A stretch of 64,000 nucleotides of DNA from Terriglobia bacterium. Its GTDB lineage: Bacteria; Acidobacteriota; Terriglobia; Terriglobales; Acidobacteriaceae. A program made the position numbers and the translations under genes. Below the pieces are notes generated by a model, which did not search any database, was not told the origin of the DNA, and was given only the letters and a program-made list of their open reading frames with translations. The stretch spans positions 36,691 to 100,690 of the forward strand of contig JAJPJE010000081.1 of the NCBI GenBank assembly GCA_021324365.1, read 5' to 3'. Positions 45,194 to 55,182 of this stretch are shown here, piece after piece (positions within the stretch are counted from its first letter, which is position 1; each line of letters begins with the position of its first letter).

Positions 45194-46285
45194 TTAGCTG
45201 ATCGGATGAACCGGAACCCCGTCGACGAGGAACTGAATGCCGGAAACGATTACCTTGTCACCCGGATTCAATCCACTGGTCACGACGTAGTCATTCCCCA
45301 CGGTATCCCCGAGTCCCACTGCCCTCTGTTTCGCTACTGTTCCGTGTTCTCCCTGAGTTGCGACATACACGAACGACTGTCCGCCGATTCGCGCCACAGC
45401 GAGCACCGGGACTTTCGGCGCAGGCGCTGTGCTCCATATCACACGCGCTTTTACCAGCTGCGCGTTGCGGAATTTTTCAATGGAAGAATGTACTGGCGCT
45501 TTAACCAGCACACCCTGAAGTGCGTTATCAACCTGGGCAGACACGAAGTCGATCTTAGTGTTCTCGATTGGCTCGCCCCGGCTGGTGACGATCTCGACGG
45601 GAAGCCCCATGCGGATGTTCGCAGCCTGCTCGGTCGGTATGTAGATGTAGGCTTCCAGATCTTTGTTCTCGTCCACCGTGGTCAGCACGGTCTGGGGTGA
45701 AACGTAATCGCCGATGTGAACCGGAATATCGCCCACGACTCCGGCGAAGGGAGCGACGAGGTTGTAGTAAGCGAGCTGGCGCTGCTGCGTTGCGAGCGCT
45801 GCGGTCGACGCTTCCCAGTCCGCTTTTGAGTTCTCGTAGGCCTGCACTGCAAGATCGTAGCTCTGCTTGCTGGTGACACCGGATTCCCACAGCTTTCGCT
45901 GCCGTTCGACTTCGATCTTGTTGTACTCGTAGGTGGCTTTCTTTTGAGCCTCGGTACTGCGTTCCTGATTGACGGTCGCTTCTTGCTTCAGCGGATCAAT
46001 CGTCATCAGCACCTGTCCGGCCTTCACGAAGTCGCCAGATTTCACCAGAATTCGCGTCAGCGAGCCGTCGACCTGAGGTTGAATTGTCGCCGAGCGGCGC
46101 GACTTTATAGTCGCAACGTATTCATCCGAGCGGGCCACTGGAGCCAGCGCGACCGTCTCAGTCTGCACCGGCAATGCCTGAGGAGCGGGTGTCTGCTTGG
46201 CTTCGGTGTTGCTGCAGGCAGTAAACGCTATCAGCACCAAAGCAACTAATGCCCCAGATATTAATGTCTTAGTTGTTTCTCGCAT
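45194..46285 (-). CDS. RND efflux periplasmic adaptor (membrane fusion) lipoprotein
   Basis: 363 residues. Lipoprotein signal with lipobox FTACSN at about residue 24. The lipoyl/barrel-sandwich halves are IQPQVDGSLTRILVKSGDFVKAGQVL and LVAPFAGVVGDIPVHIGDYVSP, joined by a hairpin of coiled coil (about 95-160). The C-terminal VLVKAPVHSSIEKFRNAQLVKARV is the beta-barrel region. It sits first in an operon with the AcrB-like transporter. The substrate cannot be inferred. Confidence 0.94.
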   Translation of the reverse strand: MRETTKTLISGALVALVLIAFTACSNTEAKQTPAPQALPVQTETVALAPVARSDEYVATIKSRRSATIQPQVDGSLTRILVKSGDFVKAGQVLMTIDPLKQEATVNQERSTEAQKKATYEYNKIEVERQRKLWESGVTSKQSYDLAVQAYENSKADWEASTAALATQQRQLAYYNLVAPFAGVVGDIPVHIGDYVSPQTVLTTVDENKDLEAYIYIPTEQAANIRMGLPVEIVTSRGEPIENTKIDFVSAQVDNALQGVLVKAPVHSSIEKFRNAQLVKARVIWSTAPAPKVPVLAVARIGGQSFVYVATQGEHGTVAKQRAVGLGDTVGNDYVVTSGLNPGDKVIVSGIQFLVDGVPVHPIS

Positions 46286-46439
46286 GCCCTCTATCCCCGT
46301 TGACTGAAAAAGATGCTGCTCACATCAGTGCGGATTCAGATTTCTATCGATAAGGACGTCTGAAAAACGTTAACGACTGCGCGTTTACACTATTTTCGAT
46401 GGAGAGTGATTTGGGAGTGCCACACACCCCGTGAGTGGA

Positions 46440-47408
46440 TTAGGCCACGCTCGCCGCGGGTTCGGTTCGGCTGATCAGCAGTTCGTCGAAGGAGAGAAGC
46501 AATACAATCCAGAAGAGATCCGCAAAAAGAAGATGTGTCATCTGAAGCCAGACCGGGGCAAGGAGTACAACGTTCATGACTCCCAGCGAGACCTGCACGA
46601 CCGCAAGGACGATAACCACTATAGAAAGGTTGCGAAACGCCGTTGAGCCACTGCGGAATCCCCTGGCCACAATCCAAATGACGAATGCGGTGCCTATTAG
46701 AGCGACGACAGGATGCAACAATCGCAACCGAAGAAGGTAAAAGCTGCCGGCAGAAAAGTCCTGAGCCATGGACGTGCGCAAAGACGTCGCAGGAAACAGC
46801 GTGTCGCCAAGAGCTGCCAAGGCACCGGTAATGCCAATCCCAATTGCCGCCAATAACCCGACCACCACGAAGGAAGCATTGTTCTTACGATAGCGGCTCC
46901 CATCGCGAGAAACGGTCTGCCAGTAAGCGGCAAGCGCGATCGATCCGATTAGCAGAAGCGTATTTGCCAGATGCAACGAAAGGAGAACTGCGCGCGAGAT
47001 GGATTGGTCTTTACCAACATGCTGCAGCAGAACCAGCAGAGCGCCAAGCAGCGCCTCGTTCAGCATCAGCACGACTGCGATGACGGCAGCCTTGCGCGCC
47101 CATGCGCCTCGAATCGTAGCGCGCCAGGTCCACACCAGCATTGCTAGCACAGAAACTAAAGCGAGACCACTCGTGACACGATGCGTAAATTCGATCAGCA
47201 TCTGTGTCCGCGGCGAGGTTGGGATCACTTCCCCATTGCACAGCGGCCAGTGGTTGCCACAACCTGCCCCCGATCCGCTGGCGCGCACATACGCCCCCCA
47301 GACAATCACTCCCAGGATGTAGATAAGCACGACCCAGGCAAACTGGGCAGCTCCGGGCCTGATGGCACTCGAACGCTCGGAAGGCAGGGTGGTGGAAACG
47401 GAAGCCAT
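46440..47408 (-). CDS. ctaA: Heme A synthase (CtaA/Cox15 family)
   Basis: Converts heme O to heme A for terminal oxidases, in the cytoplasmic membrane. 322 residues and eight predicted spans. Heme-ligand histidines are expected in LLIEFTHRVTSGLALV (about 78) and LSLHLANTLLLIGS (about 145), and in RLLHPVVAL (about 235) and MTHLLFADLFW (about 290). The GSGAGCGNHWPLCNG motif near 47-60 contains the conserved Cys pair. It sits alone between two RND operons, in the same direction. No cytochrome oxidase genes are in view. Confidence 0.92.
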   Translation of the reverse strand: MASVSTTLPSERSSAIRPGAAQFAWVVLIYILGVIVWGAYVRASGSGAGCGNHWPLCNGEVIPTSPRTQMLIEFTHRVTSGLALVSVLAMLVWTWRATIRGAWARKAAVIAVVLMLNEALLGALLVLLQHVGKDQSISRAVLLSLHLANTLLLIGSIALAAYWQTVSRDGSRYRKNNASFVVVGLLAAIGIGITGALAALGDTLFPATSLRTSMAQDFSAGSFYLLRLRLLHPVVALIGTAFVIWIVARGFRSGSTAFRNLSIVVIVLAVVQVSLGVMNVVLLAPVWLQMTHLLFADLFWIVLLLSFDELLISRTEPAASVA

Positions 47409-47473
47409 GAACAGTATCCAGACTCAATCATAGACGGTTTAAGGGCCTGTGGCGTATCAGGATCGTTCACGTC

Positions 47474-50400
47474 TTAAGCTGATTCGGTTGGAGTGCGCTC
47501 GCGACGCTGGTATATCAGCAAATAGGCTGCCGGGACTACAAAAATAGTCAGCACGATCGAAGCCAGCAAGCCGCCGATGATCACACGGGCAAGAGGAGCG
47601 TACGCTTCGCTGCCGGTTTCAAGCTTCAGGGCCATCGGTAAAAGTCCCACGACCGTAGCGAGGGAGGTCATGAGAATGGGACGAAGGCGGATACGGCAGG
47701 CGTGTGCAACCGCCTCTTTGAGCGTTCTCTTCTCCTCGCGCAAGCGATTCGCAAAGTCCACGATCAGAATGCTATTGGAAACGACCATGCCGGTAAGCAT
47801 CACGATTCCCATCAGCGACTGAATGTTTAGGGTCGTGTCGGTGAAAGCCAGCACGAGAATGACGCCAATCAGGCCGGTAGGTACAGCGAGGATAATGAGG
47901 AAAGGATCAATGAACGAGGAAAACTGGGCGACCAGAACCAGGTAGACGAGCACGACGGAAAGAGCCAGGCCGATTCCGAAACTCTTAAACGACGACTGCA
48001 TCGTGGTAACTAATCCGCGTACGTTGATCCGAATGCCAGGCGGAACTTTCGTGTTAGCGACCAACTTTTCGACCTCGCTGGCTGGCGTCCCCAGATCTTC
48101 TCCGGTGGGGGCTACATAGACGTCGATCGTGCGTTCAAGTTGATAGTGATCCACCTCGGTAGGGGTGAGGATCGTACGTACATTCGCGACTTGGGTAAGA
48201 TAGGTCGGCTCTTTCAGGTTGGGAGCCCGGAGCGGCATGGCGGTAAGATCCTGCAGCGATTTGATCTGATTCTCTGGATATTGCACGGTTACGAAATAGT
48301 TGTTGCCGGTCCGCGGGTCGACCCAATAGCTGGGGGCAATCATGGCATTGGAGGTAAGAGAAGTAATAAGATTATCGACTACTTCTTTTGGTGTAAGTCC
48401 CAATTCGCTTGCGCGCTCTCGGTCGACGTTCACCTGAAGCGCGGGATAATCCATGTCCTGCGGAATGTAGACCTGCGAGACTCCCCTAAGATTCGCAAAC
48501 CTGCGCGCGAGACCCTGGGCGATGTCGTCGGCCTGATTCAGGTTCATACCGCTGACCTGCACGTCGATTGGTGCGGGCATTCCCTGGTTGAGCACCGCGT
48601 CTACCAATCCGCCGGATTGGATATAAATGCGAAGCTGCGGCATTTCGTCTTCCAGCCTCTGCCGCACACGATTCATATAGGTAAAGCTGCTAACCTTGTG
48701 TTCCTGCGCCAGCCCTACCTGAACGAAGGCCGTATGCATTGCCGAGTTCGGCGTGAAGAGTGCGGAGAAATCAGCATTTACGCCAATGTTAGAGACAATG
48801 GTAGCCAGTTCCTTCGGTGGAACAATGTCATGAATGATCCGCTCCACATGTTTAACGTCATCATTGGTCACACCGAGGCGGGTACCGGTTGGAGCTTTCA
48901 GGTTAATGACAAACTGGCCGGCATCAGTCCGCGGGAAAAACGACACTCCGATGAACGGATAAAGAACGAAGCTCAGGACGAAGATCCCCAGGAAAGCTCC
49001 GACTACTAATTTCGGACGATTCAGGGTTCGTTCGACCCAAACGTCATACTTGTCCAGCATGCGCTCGAAATGATGATTAAACCATCCGTGAAATTTTTTT
49101 CCCCACGCGAACCGGCCAGCGGGCCGCTCCACCTGCATTCCAACGGTAGTTCCGTGCTCTGAGACCTCCTTCACAAAGTTCGCGCAATACAGAGGCACGA
49201 CAGAAACCGCCACGAAGTAAGACGCAACTAGCGAAATTACGACGCCGGCAGCGAGTGCGGTGAACAGGAACTTGCTTACACCGAATAATAGCGTTACCGG
49301 GAAGAAAACAACGCAGGTGACCAGCGTGATCGCCAATACCGCCAGCGCAACTTCGTTGGCGCCCTTCTCTGCCGCGACGAATGACTCTTCACCCAACTCC
49401 AGATGCCGGAAAATGTTTTCCAAGACGACAACGGAATTGTCGATCAATCTTGAAAACGCGAGGGCCAACCCGCTGAGTACCATGCTGTTGATGGTCGCAT
49501 TCGCCGTGTGCAAAACAAAAAAAGTAACCATCACCGAAAGCGGAATCGACAGGAACACCGCAAAGGTGGCACGCGGGCTGCCAAGGAAAATCAGGATCAT
49601 GGCCGCAGTGAGCAGCAAACCGATACCGCCTTCGCGCAGTACAGTCGAGATAGCCTGCTTAACAAAGACCGACTGATCAAAGACAACATGCGCCTTCAGT
49701 TGCGACGGGATGTCGCGCAAGGACTCGATCGATTTCTTGATGCCGTTCACAACAGCGATGGTGTTGGTATTGCCTCCCTGTTTCAGCACACCGACATAGA
49801 CCGACCGTTGTCCATTAACGCGCACGATGTTGTACTGCAGGGCAGAACCGTCAACAGCATTTCCGACGTCGGAAATAAAAACCGACTTCTCCCCGGATGT
49901 TTTCAATGGGATATTATTCAAGGCCTTGGCACTGGCGACCTGCGCGTTGGTGTAAATGTTGTAATCCATATCGCCGAGGCGAACATCACCGGCGGGCAGG
50001 ATGAGGTTGGAAGAGTTGGTGGCACGGACCACGTCCATCGGGCTGAGTTGGTGTGCCTGTAACTTCAGCGGATCTACGTAAACCATGATCTGCCGGTATT
50101 TCCCTCCATAAGGGGGAGGCACGGTTGCACCCGGAACACCGGCGATCTGATCGCGAATCTGAAACTGGAGATAATCGTGCAATTGCGTCTCGGTGAGGCC
50201 CTTACCTTCAACCGTCAGCAGGCAAACCGGAAGGCTGGAGGCATCCACGCGCATAACTACCGGGGGTAATGTTCCTTCAGGCAAGCGGCGCAGGTCGGCC
50301 ATGGCGAGATTGGCGATCTGCGTAACATCCGCGTTGGCGTCAGTTCCTGCCTGAAAGTAAATCTTGATGATGCTGACGCCGGTCATCGACCGCGATTCCA

Positions 50401-50632
50401 TGTGGTCGATTCCACTTCCAAGTGTAAAAAATCGCTCAAACGTGTCGGTGATGTCCGCCTCAATCTGCTGGGGAGGCATGCCGTTGTAGAACGTAGCCAC
50501 AATCACCACCGGAAGGTTGATCGGGGGAAACATATCGACTGCCATGTTGGTGACGCTCGTAACACCCAACACGCAGACAAATAAACAGACTACGACGATG
50601 AAATACGGATGTTTGAGCGAAAACGACGGCAT
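47474..50632 (-). CDS. RND efflux transporter, second system
   Basis: 1052 residues. It begins MPSFSLKHPYFIVVVCLFVCVLGVT and has the duplicated RND architecture. The segment LALAFSRLIDNSVVVLENIFRHLELG contains a single Asp where HAE1 pumps often have DD, and LMGIVMLTGMVVSNSILIVDFANRL is the second-half counterpart. This divergence from the first pump places it in another RND subgroup (AcrB/D/F-like, perhaps organic-solvent or metal). It follows the second adaptor by 6 bases. A distinct substrate is likely but not inferable. Confidence 0.93.
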   Translation of the reverse strand: MPSFSLKHPYFIVVVCLFVCVLGVTSVTNMAVDMFPPINLPVVIVATFYNGMPPQQIEADITDTFERFFTLGSGIDHMESRSMTGVSIIKIYFQAGTDANADVTQIANLAMADLRRLPEGTLPPVVMRVDASSLPVCLLTVEGKGLTETQLHDYLQFQIRDQIAGVPGATVPPPYGGKYRQIMVYVDPLKLQAHQLSPMDVVRATNSSNLILPAGDVRLGDMDYNIYTNAQVASAKALNNIPLKTSGEKSVFISDVGNAVDGSALQYNIVRVNGQRSVYVGVLKQGGNTNTIAVVNGIKKSIESLRDIPSQLKAHVVFDQSVFVKQAISTVLREGGIGLLLTAAMILIFLGSPRATFAVFLSIPLSVMVTFFVLHTANATINSMVLSGLALAFSRLIDNSVVVLENIFRHLELGEESFVAAEKGANEVALAVLAITLVTCVVFFPVTLLFGVSKFLFTALAAGVVISLVASYFVAVSVVPLYCANFVKEVSEHGTTVGMQVERPAGRFAWGKKFHGWFNHHFERMLDKYDVWVERTLNRPKLVVGAFLGIFVLSFVLYPFIGVSFFPRTDAGQFVINLKAPTGTRLGVTNDDVKHVERIIHDIVPPKELATIVSNIGVNADFSALFTPNSAMHTAFVQVGLAQEHKVSSFTYMNRVRQRLEDEMPQLRIYIQSGGLVDAVLNQGMPAPIDVQVSGMNLNQADDIAQGLARRFANLRGVSQVYIPQDMDYPALQVNVDRERASELGLTPKEVVDNLITSLTSNAMIAPSYWVDPRTGNNYFVTVQYPENQIKSLQDLTAMPLRAPNLKEPTYLTQVANVRTILTPTEVDHYQLERTIDVYVAPTGEDLGTPASEVEKLVANTKVPPGIRINVRGLVTTMQSSFKSFGIGLALSVVLVYLVLVAQFSSFIDPFLIILAVPTGLIGVILVLAFTDTTLNIQSLMGIVMLTGMVVSNSILIVDFANRLREEKRTLKEAVAHACRIRLRPILMTSLATVVGLLPMALKLETGSEAYAPLARVIIGGLLASIVLTIFVVPAAYLLIYQRRERTPTESA

Positions 50633-50638
50633 GGACCA

Positions 50639-51880
50639 TTACTCCGCGTTGGGAGCCATAAGCTTGGGCGTCACCGCCTGGCCGGGCTGGTATTGAGAGA
50701 CTTCGCCGAAAACAACCATCTGGTTTTGCTTCAGGCCGGAAACGACTTCCACGAGCCTTGCGGTTTGCAGGCCTAAGCCCACTTCCTGGCGCCGGAGCCG
50801 ATTTTGTTCATCGACGACGAGCACTGTTCCCTTGTTTTGACCGGCGGGAAGCACCGCCTGAATCGGTATCGCAAGCGCGCCGGTCACAGTCTGCAAGGGA
50901 ATCTCGACTGACGCGTACATGCCGGGAACCAACTGGTAATCCGGATTCTTCACGTGAACTTCGGTGTGCATTGTGCGCGTGTCCTTATCAATCTCATCAG
51001 AAAAGCTGAAGATACTGCCCTCGATCGTTTTATTGATGGTCGATACGTTGACTGCGATTTTCTCTCCGACATGGACGCTGGAGATGGCTCGCTCCGGAAG
51101 AGGAATTACCAGTCGCAACACGTCGTTCTGCGATAGTCGGCAAAGAGCCAGATCGCCTTTGTCTGACGAAATGCCTGCTGGAAGAAGAGCACCGGTGTAA
51201 GCATAAAGAGCAGTGACAATACCGTCGAACGGCGCGGTTATTCGCGAGTAAGCAAAGAGCGTGCGATCTTTGTCCTCGGCAGCCTTCGAGGCAGCTACCG
51301 CCTGTTCGGCCGCTGCCAGCTCATTCTTTGCCGCACTCACTGCCGCCTCGGACTCCGCATCTTTACCTTGCGCGATATCCACTTCTTCCTGCGACACTAA
51401 CCCTGGGCGTGTCTTCTGCACCTGATCGAGGCGCGAATACGTGATATGTGACACCGCATGTGTCGACCTGGCCTGTTGCAAATCGGCTTTGGCGCGCTCC
51501 AACTCCTGTTGGCTGCGTTTGTAACTGGCTTCGTCCTGCGTGATCTGCTGTTCCAGTTCAGGGATTTCCAGTTGTGCCAGGAGTTGTCCTTGCTTCACGT
51601 GAGAGCCCCAATCGACATAAAGCTTTTTCACGTAACCGGACACTTTGGCGTAGACATCAATTTCCTGATAAGGCTGAAATTCCGATGCGATCTCAAGATT
51701 GGAAGAAAGTGTGCGAGGTTCGACTTTGATCACGGGGACCGGAGGAGGCGAATCGGCGGCTTCGACCGGTTTGCCCGAATTGCATGACGTCGCGACCAGC
51801 GTGAACAGGAAGACGGTCATCAATGCTGCGGACGGCAGTACGCTTTTTGTACGACATACGTATCGAATCGCGTTCGACAT
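50639..51880 (-). CDS. RND efflux periplasmic adaptor, second system
   Basis: 413 residues with a lipoprotein-like signal (VATSCNSG) near residue 33. Barrel-sandwich halves EIDVYAKVSGYVKKLYVDWGSHVKQGQLLAQLE and RITAPFDGIVTALYAYTGALL flank a long coiled-coil hairpin (about 115-200). The C-terminal part holds LVPGMYASVEIPLQT and ALAIPIQAVLPAGQNKGTV. Its first base overlaps the stop of the RraA-like gene (TAATG), so synthesis is coupled to that gene. Confidence 0.92.
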   Translation of the reverse strand: MSNAIRYVCRTKSVLPSAALMTVFLFTLVATSCNSGKPVEAADSPPPVPVIKVEPRTLSSNLEIASEFQPYQEIDVYAKVSGYVKKLYVDWGSHVKQGQLLAQLEIPELEQQITQDEASYKRSQQELERAKADLQQARSTHAVSHITYSRLDQVQKTRPGLVSQEEVDIAQGKDAESEAAVSAAKNELAAAEQAVAASKAAEDKDRTLFAYSRITAPFDGIVTALYAYTGALLPAGISSDKGDLALCRLSQNDVLRLVIPLPERAISSVHVGEKIAVNVSTINKTIEGSIFSFSDEIDKDTRTMHTEVHVKNPDYQLVPGMYASVEIPLQTVTGALAIPIQAVLPAGQNKGTVLVVDEQNRLRRQEVGLGLQTARLVEVVSGLKQNQMVVFGEVSQYQPGQAVTPKLMAPNAE

Positions 51881-52605
51881 TACCTACGCCCCATATCAGC
51901 CGGTTGATCTTCATGGTCGGCAGTTTTTGCTGTTTCGAGCAGCTTAGGAAGGGAAAATTCGTCGGAACGACAAAGATCGATGACTTTCCTGCGGCGCTCG
52001 AGAATCCGACGCGCTTGATCGGGAATTCGGTTTGCAATCTCGAGCGGAACGGTTTGCAGGCCATGACGATCACCATGCAGCAAGTCACCAGAACAAACTT
52101 GCATACCTCCGATTTCGACCGCTTCGCCGAACTTGAATATATGTGCGTACGCATGGGAGACGGAGAGGTTGTGTGCAAACAGCTGAAAACCAGGAGGAAT
52201 CCCGTACAAGTCGCGAACGGCACCGTTCGTCACAACGGCAACCGAATCCATCGCCGCCATGATGTTAGCTTGTACTTCACCCACCAGGGCACCTAACCCC
52301 GGCGGATTGTCCATGTCCTGCAGCACAATGACGCGAGGAGCCGGAATGCTGAGCAGATAATCCCACCAATCGGTGTGAACGTAATAGCCGCGCCCTTCCA
52401 TCGCCGGATCGCTCGTCCGGATTTGTGCAGTGGCAGCGTAACCGGTGACCGGAGGGAGGTCGGGAAAAACGCAGTGAATCGTAGAGTCAGTAAAGCCCCG
52501 ATTACGGAGCCGAACCTTAAATGCTTCAATGGCGCTGGCAATCACGCAACTACTGAAATGAGTCAACTCCTGCAGTTGCGTAGGCGAAAGGCGGGAAACA
52601 TTCAT
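51880..52605 (-). CDS. RraA-like / HMG-aldolase family protein
   Basis: 241 residues from MNVSRLSPTQLQELTHF. The family core is DMDNPPGLGALVGEVQANIMAAMDSVAVVTNGAVRDLYGI; the substrate-binding Arg and metal Asp are in NGAVRD. FAHNLSVSHAYAHIF and GDLLHGDRHGLQTVP (about 195-209) are also typical of RraA-like proteins. Members are either regulators of RNase E or aldolases acting on HMG and related acids. The extension upstream in frame lacks a good site. The gene overlaps the RND adaptor start by one base. Confidence 0.87.
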   Translation of the reverse strand: MNVSRLSPTQLQELTHFSSCVIASAIEAFKVRLRNRGFTDSTIHCVFPDLPPVTGYAATAQIRTSDPAMEGRGYYVHTDWWDYLLSIPAPRVIVLQDMDNPPGLGALVGEVQANIMAAMDSVAVVTNGAVRDLYGIPPGFQLFAHNLSVSHAYAHIFKFGEAVEIGGMQVCSGDLLHGDRHGLQTVPLEIANRIPDQARRILERRRKVIDLCRSDEFSLPKLLETAKTADHEDQPADMGRR

Positions 52606-53018
52606 AGGCGCGCAGTTCCCTGCCCCAAAGCTCGTGCACACAGGACGTTCACAGCACTGATGCTGTTTCCAGTGGAACAGCATTCTAAACAAGGCGGCGT
52701 CAAGCACACGCCGGAATAAGCACAATGCACGGCGACTCCTCTGGATGTATCCGAGGAGTCATAAGGTTGCCTAAGTCTCTGCAGTGCTTCACTGTCTGAG
52801 ATGTACTGTTTGGGTTGAAAGAACCGGGTTCCGGGCCATAATGCGGACGAGCAAATACCTGCTGAAGAATTCCCGGGATTCTCGACGCGATTACCGGCAG
52901 CGCCGAGAAACCGGCAAGGAACGAGATGATCGGAGATACGGATGTGCACGTAAACCCGGATCCGGCACTGGCTCCGCAAAAGCTGGATCTGACGCGGACG
53001 CAGGCTTTCCTACTTGAA
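52606..53018 (-). other. Non-coding gap upstream of the RraA-like gene
   Basis: 413 bases between two minus-strand genes. No convincing gene, repeat or terminator is seen; short frames here have no family resemblance. It probably holds the promoter of the RraA-RND operon. Confidence 0.5.
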
Positions 53019-53840
53019 TTAATTCCGGATCTCAGCTTGCAGTTCGCGCATTCGCCACAGGCCGATGATGCCCAGGACCATCAAGTTTGGAAAAAGAAGC
53101 GGTGCCATTGGCGGCGCTCCGTAGACGAAGTTGTCGAAGGCGTGAATTGACGGGCCTCTCAAGTTTGCCGACGCGTGCAGCACGAAACCCCATAGCCCGA
53201 TGCCGGCTTCCAGAATCAGGACGGCTGCGCAGAGGTCGATAAAAGGCCGTGAGATGCGCGTAACGAGTGGTACAGCAAGGAAGCCGATCGCCACGGCACT
53301 TGCTACCACCGGCACCCATTCCAGCGGAAAGAAGAAACCATTCTCTGCATGGTCCATGAGGCTGAAGATAAAGTTGCCGATGAAACCACCGAGCGTAAAC
53401 AACAGGACCCACTGAGCCCACTCGAGCGTACGAGACGGAACCATGCGATTCATCACCAGCAGGAATCCCAGCCCCGTATATGCGAGCGGCGCAGCAAATG
53501 GGGCGGAGTAAGCAAGGCTTCGCAGCGTGCGTTCGTAAAAGAAATGCGAGTCAAGATGCAGAACCATCCCGGTAAGGCCAATCAGGATCGCAAGCCAACC
53601 GACCAGATAGCCGACATTCTTCCACACCCCGCGGCGCCGGTTGCGAAATGGAAGTCCGACCAGCAAAGCAAACGGAGCAATGGCGGAAAAGAAAAGCGGA
53701 ATGTACTCAGCCCTCACGCGAAACTGGTTCACCGAGTGTGCGAGGTAAATGTCGAAGGTGAGAAAGCCGATGTTCACCAGCGCAAACAATTCCACCCACA
53801 ACTGGGGATCCAGCCACCAGCGACGGTCTTCAGCGACCAT
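53019..53840 (-). CDS. Polytopic membrane protein next to HAO-like cytochrome
   Basis: 273 residues with about seven hydrophobic spans (for example LWVELFALVNIGFLTFDIYLAHS, YIPLFFSAIAPFALLVG, VGYLVGWLAILIGLTGMVLHL and VLLFTLGGFIGNFIFSLMDHAENG). Conserved-looking His residues occur in LAHSVNQF, LHLDSHFF and LMDHAENG, plus LHASANL near 230, which could ligate heme or quinone-linked cofactors. I do not recognise a family. Its start overlaps the cytochrome stop by 11 bases, so it likely acts with that cytochrome, perhaps as a membrane electron-transfer partner (inference). Confidence 0.65.
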   Translation of the reverse strand: MVAEDRRWWLDPQLWVELFALVNIGFLTFDIYLAHSVNQFRVRAEYIPLFFSAIAPFALLVGLPFRNRRRGVWKNVGYLVGWLAILIGLTGMVLHLDSHFFYERTLRSLAYSAPFAAPLAYTGLGFLLVMNRMVPSRTLEWAQWVLLFTLGGFIGNFIFSLMDHAENGFFFPLEWVPVVASAVAIGFLAVPLVTRISRPFIDLCAAVLILEAGIGLWGFVLHASANLRGPSIHAFDNFVYGAPPMAPLLFPNLMVLGIIGLWRMRELQAEIRN

Positions 53841-55062
53841 GCTGCTTCCTCAGTTGCGCAGCGTCCGCCTTCAGCTGCACCATTTTCTGCAGCATGGGAT
53901 AGTTGCCATGCCACTGGACGAAATCGGCACCGCCCATAAACGCGCCGTGCTTGCTGGTGCGTCCGTCGTAATGCCACAGATCGAAATAGGTGAAGTCTAT
54001 GGGTTGAGAAAACGGAGGCCCGCTCAGCACGCCATCTTTCCGAAGGCCATCCACCAGATTTTTGGCCTCGGTAACGCGCGCGTTCGTGTTCAGCACGACC
54101 TGGTCTGCCTGGGTGTATACGCGCTCAATCAGAGCAGGAGTATGGCACTGGGAGCAGACCTGCTTCATGCGCGCCTGATTCGCCGCCCAGTTCGGACGAT
54201 GCTCACTGATCGCATTGGCCAGGTAATATGAGAGGCGCTCTGAAGGATCATGCGTCACTCCGATGCCGTTGATACCGCTCATGTGACACGTGGCACAGGT
54301 GGGAACGAACATGTCGCGGGTAGTCAGTGTCTTCGGTGGCGCGTCGAGATTCAGCAGCCGTTCCTGAGCCTGGAACATTACGCCGTGTTTTGACTCTTCG
54401 TAGATCTCGATTTGCGAGTGGTCGGGGCCCATGTGGCATTGCGCACAGGTGCTGGGTAAGCGCGCCAGTCGCACCGAAGTCGTATGCCGCGAGTGGCACG
54501 CTGTGCAGGTTCCAATAGTTCCATCGGCATTCGGCCTGCCAACACTGTGGCACTGCTCGCAACCGCTGGTCATGGCCGAGTTGCCCTCCAACTGCACAAA
54601 CGGATGCGGCGGCCGACGAGTTCCTCCCGGCTGGTATTGTTCGGAAAAGTTAACCTGCTCGGCGGTGAGTCCCTTCTCGCCAAAGATCGCTGCCCAGGCC
54701 GGCGCCGCGTGGCGACTGCGCAAGAACTGCTGATAAATGTTTTCGTGACAGCTACGACAGTTGCCGGCCGTGAGCTGTGTCGAAATGACAAAGCCATGAT
54801 GATCTTTTTTCTGTTGTCCCGGAGCAGGCTGGTGGCAATCGAGGCAATTCACGCCTTTGCGGGCGTGCATGCTCATCTCGTACTCGTGAACGACGGAATA
54901 CTGCGTACGCGCGTGACATTCGGCGCACTTTCCAGTGGCGCGAACAAGTTCCGCACTGGGCTGCTCGGTTTCGACTTTCGGACGGGCCCTGTTGATGAGA
55001 AATGCGCCAATTATGAGAGCAAAAGCAATTACGACGGCAATGAATACAGATCGAAAAGACAT
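53830..55062 (-). CDS. Octaheme cytochrome c, hydroxylamine-oxidoreductase (HAO) family
   Basis: 410 residues with an N-terminal membrane anchor (residues 5-24) rather than a cleaved signal. Eight CxxCH sites start near residues 46, 73, 102, 168, 186, 206, 256 and 303. The spacing and the flanks HEYEMSMHARKGVNCLDCH, GPDHSQIEIYEESKHG and PTCATCHMSG...THD match HAO-family proteins. The C-terminal segment reads MGGADFVQWHGNYPM. Phe381 stands where I recall the heme-crosslinking Tyr of oxidative HAOs. Start set at MSFRSVF, with GGAGA 7 bases upstream. A reductive role is more likely, by inference. Confidence 0.88.
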   Translation of the reverse strand: MSFRSVFIAVVIAFALIIGAFLINRARPKVETEQPSAELVRATGKCAECHARTQYSVVHEYEMSMHARKGVNCLDCHQPAPGQQKKDHHGFVISTQLTAGNCRSCHENIYQQFLRSRHAAPAWAAIFGEKGLTAEQVNFSEQYQPGGTRRPPHPFVQLEGNSAMTSGCEQCHSVGRPNADGTIGTCTACHSRHTTSVRLARLPSTCAQCHMGPDHSQIEIYEESKHGVMFQAQERLLNLDAPPKTLTTRDMFVPTCATCHMSGINGIGVTHDPSERLSYYLANAISEHRPNWAANQARMKQVCSQCHTPALIERVYTQADQVVLNTNARVTEAKNLVDGLRKDGVLSGPPFSQPIDFTYFDLWHYDGRTSKHGAFMGGADFVQWHGNYPMLQKMVQLKADAAQLRKQHGR

Positions 55063-55182
55063 TGCGCTTCTCCGATCCGGCGGCCAGCGCCGAGTAACCA
55101 CACCATTAGCGCTGAGTACAGATAGCAGCCCGGCAGGTTTTGGTAGGTTACAACGCGCGGTGAGAGATCGCAACGCGACTGT

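Noticed and set aside
52926..53150. 74-codon plus-strand frame starting MIGDTDVHVNPDP
   Set aside because: Has a passable AAGGAACGAG site, but most of it overlaps the end of the membrane gene on the other strand and no family match is seen.
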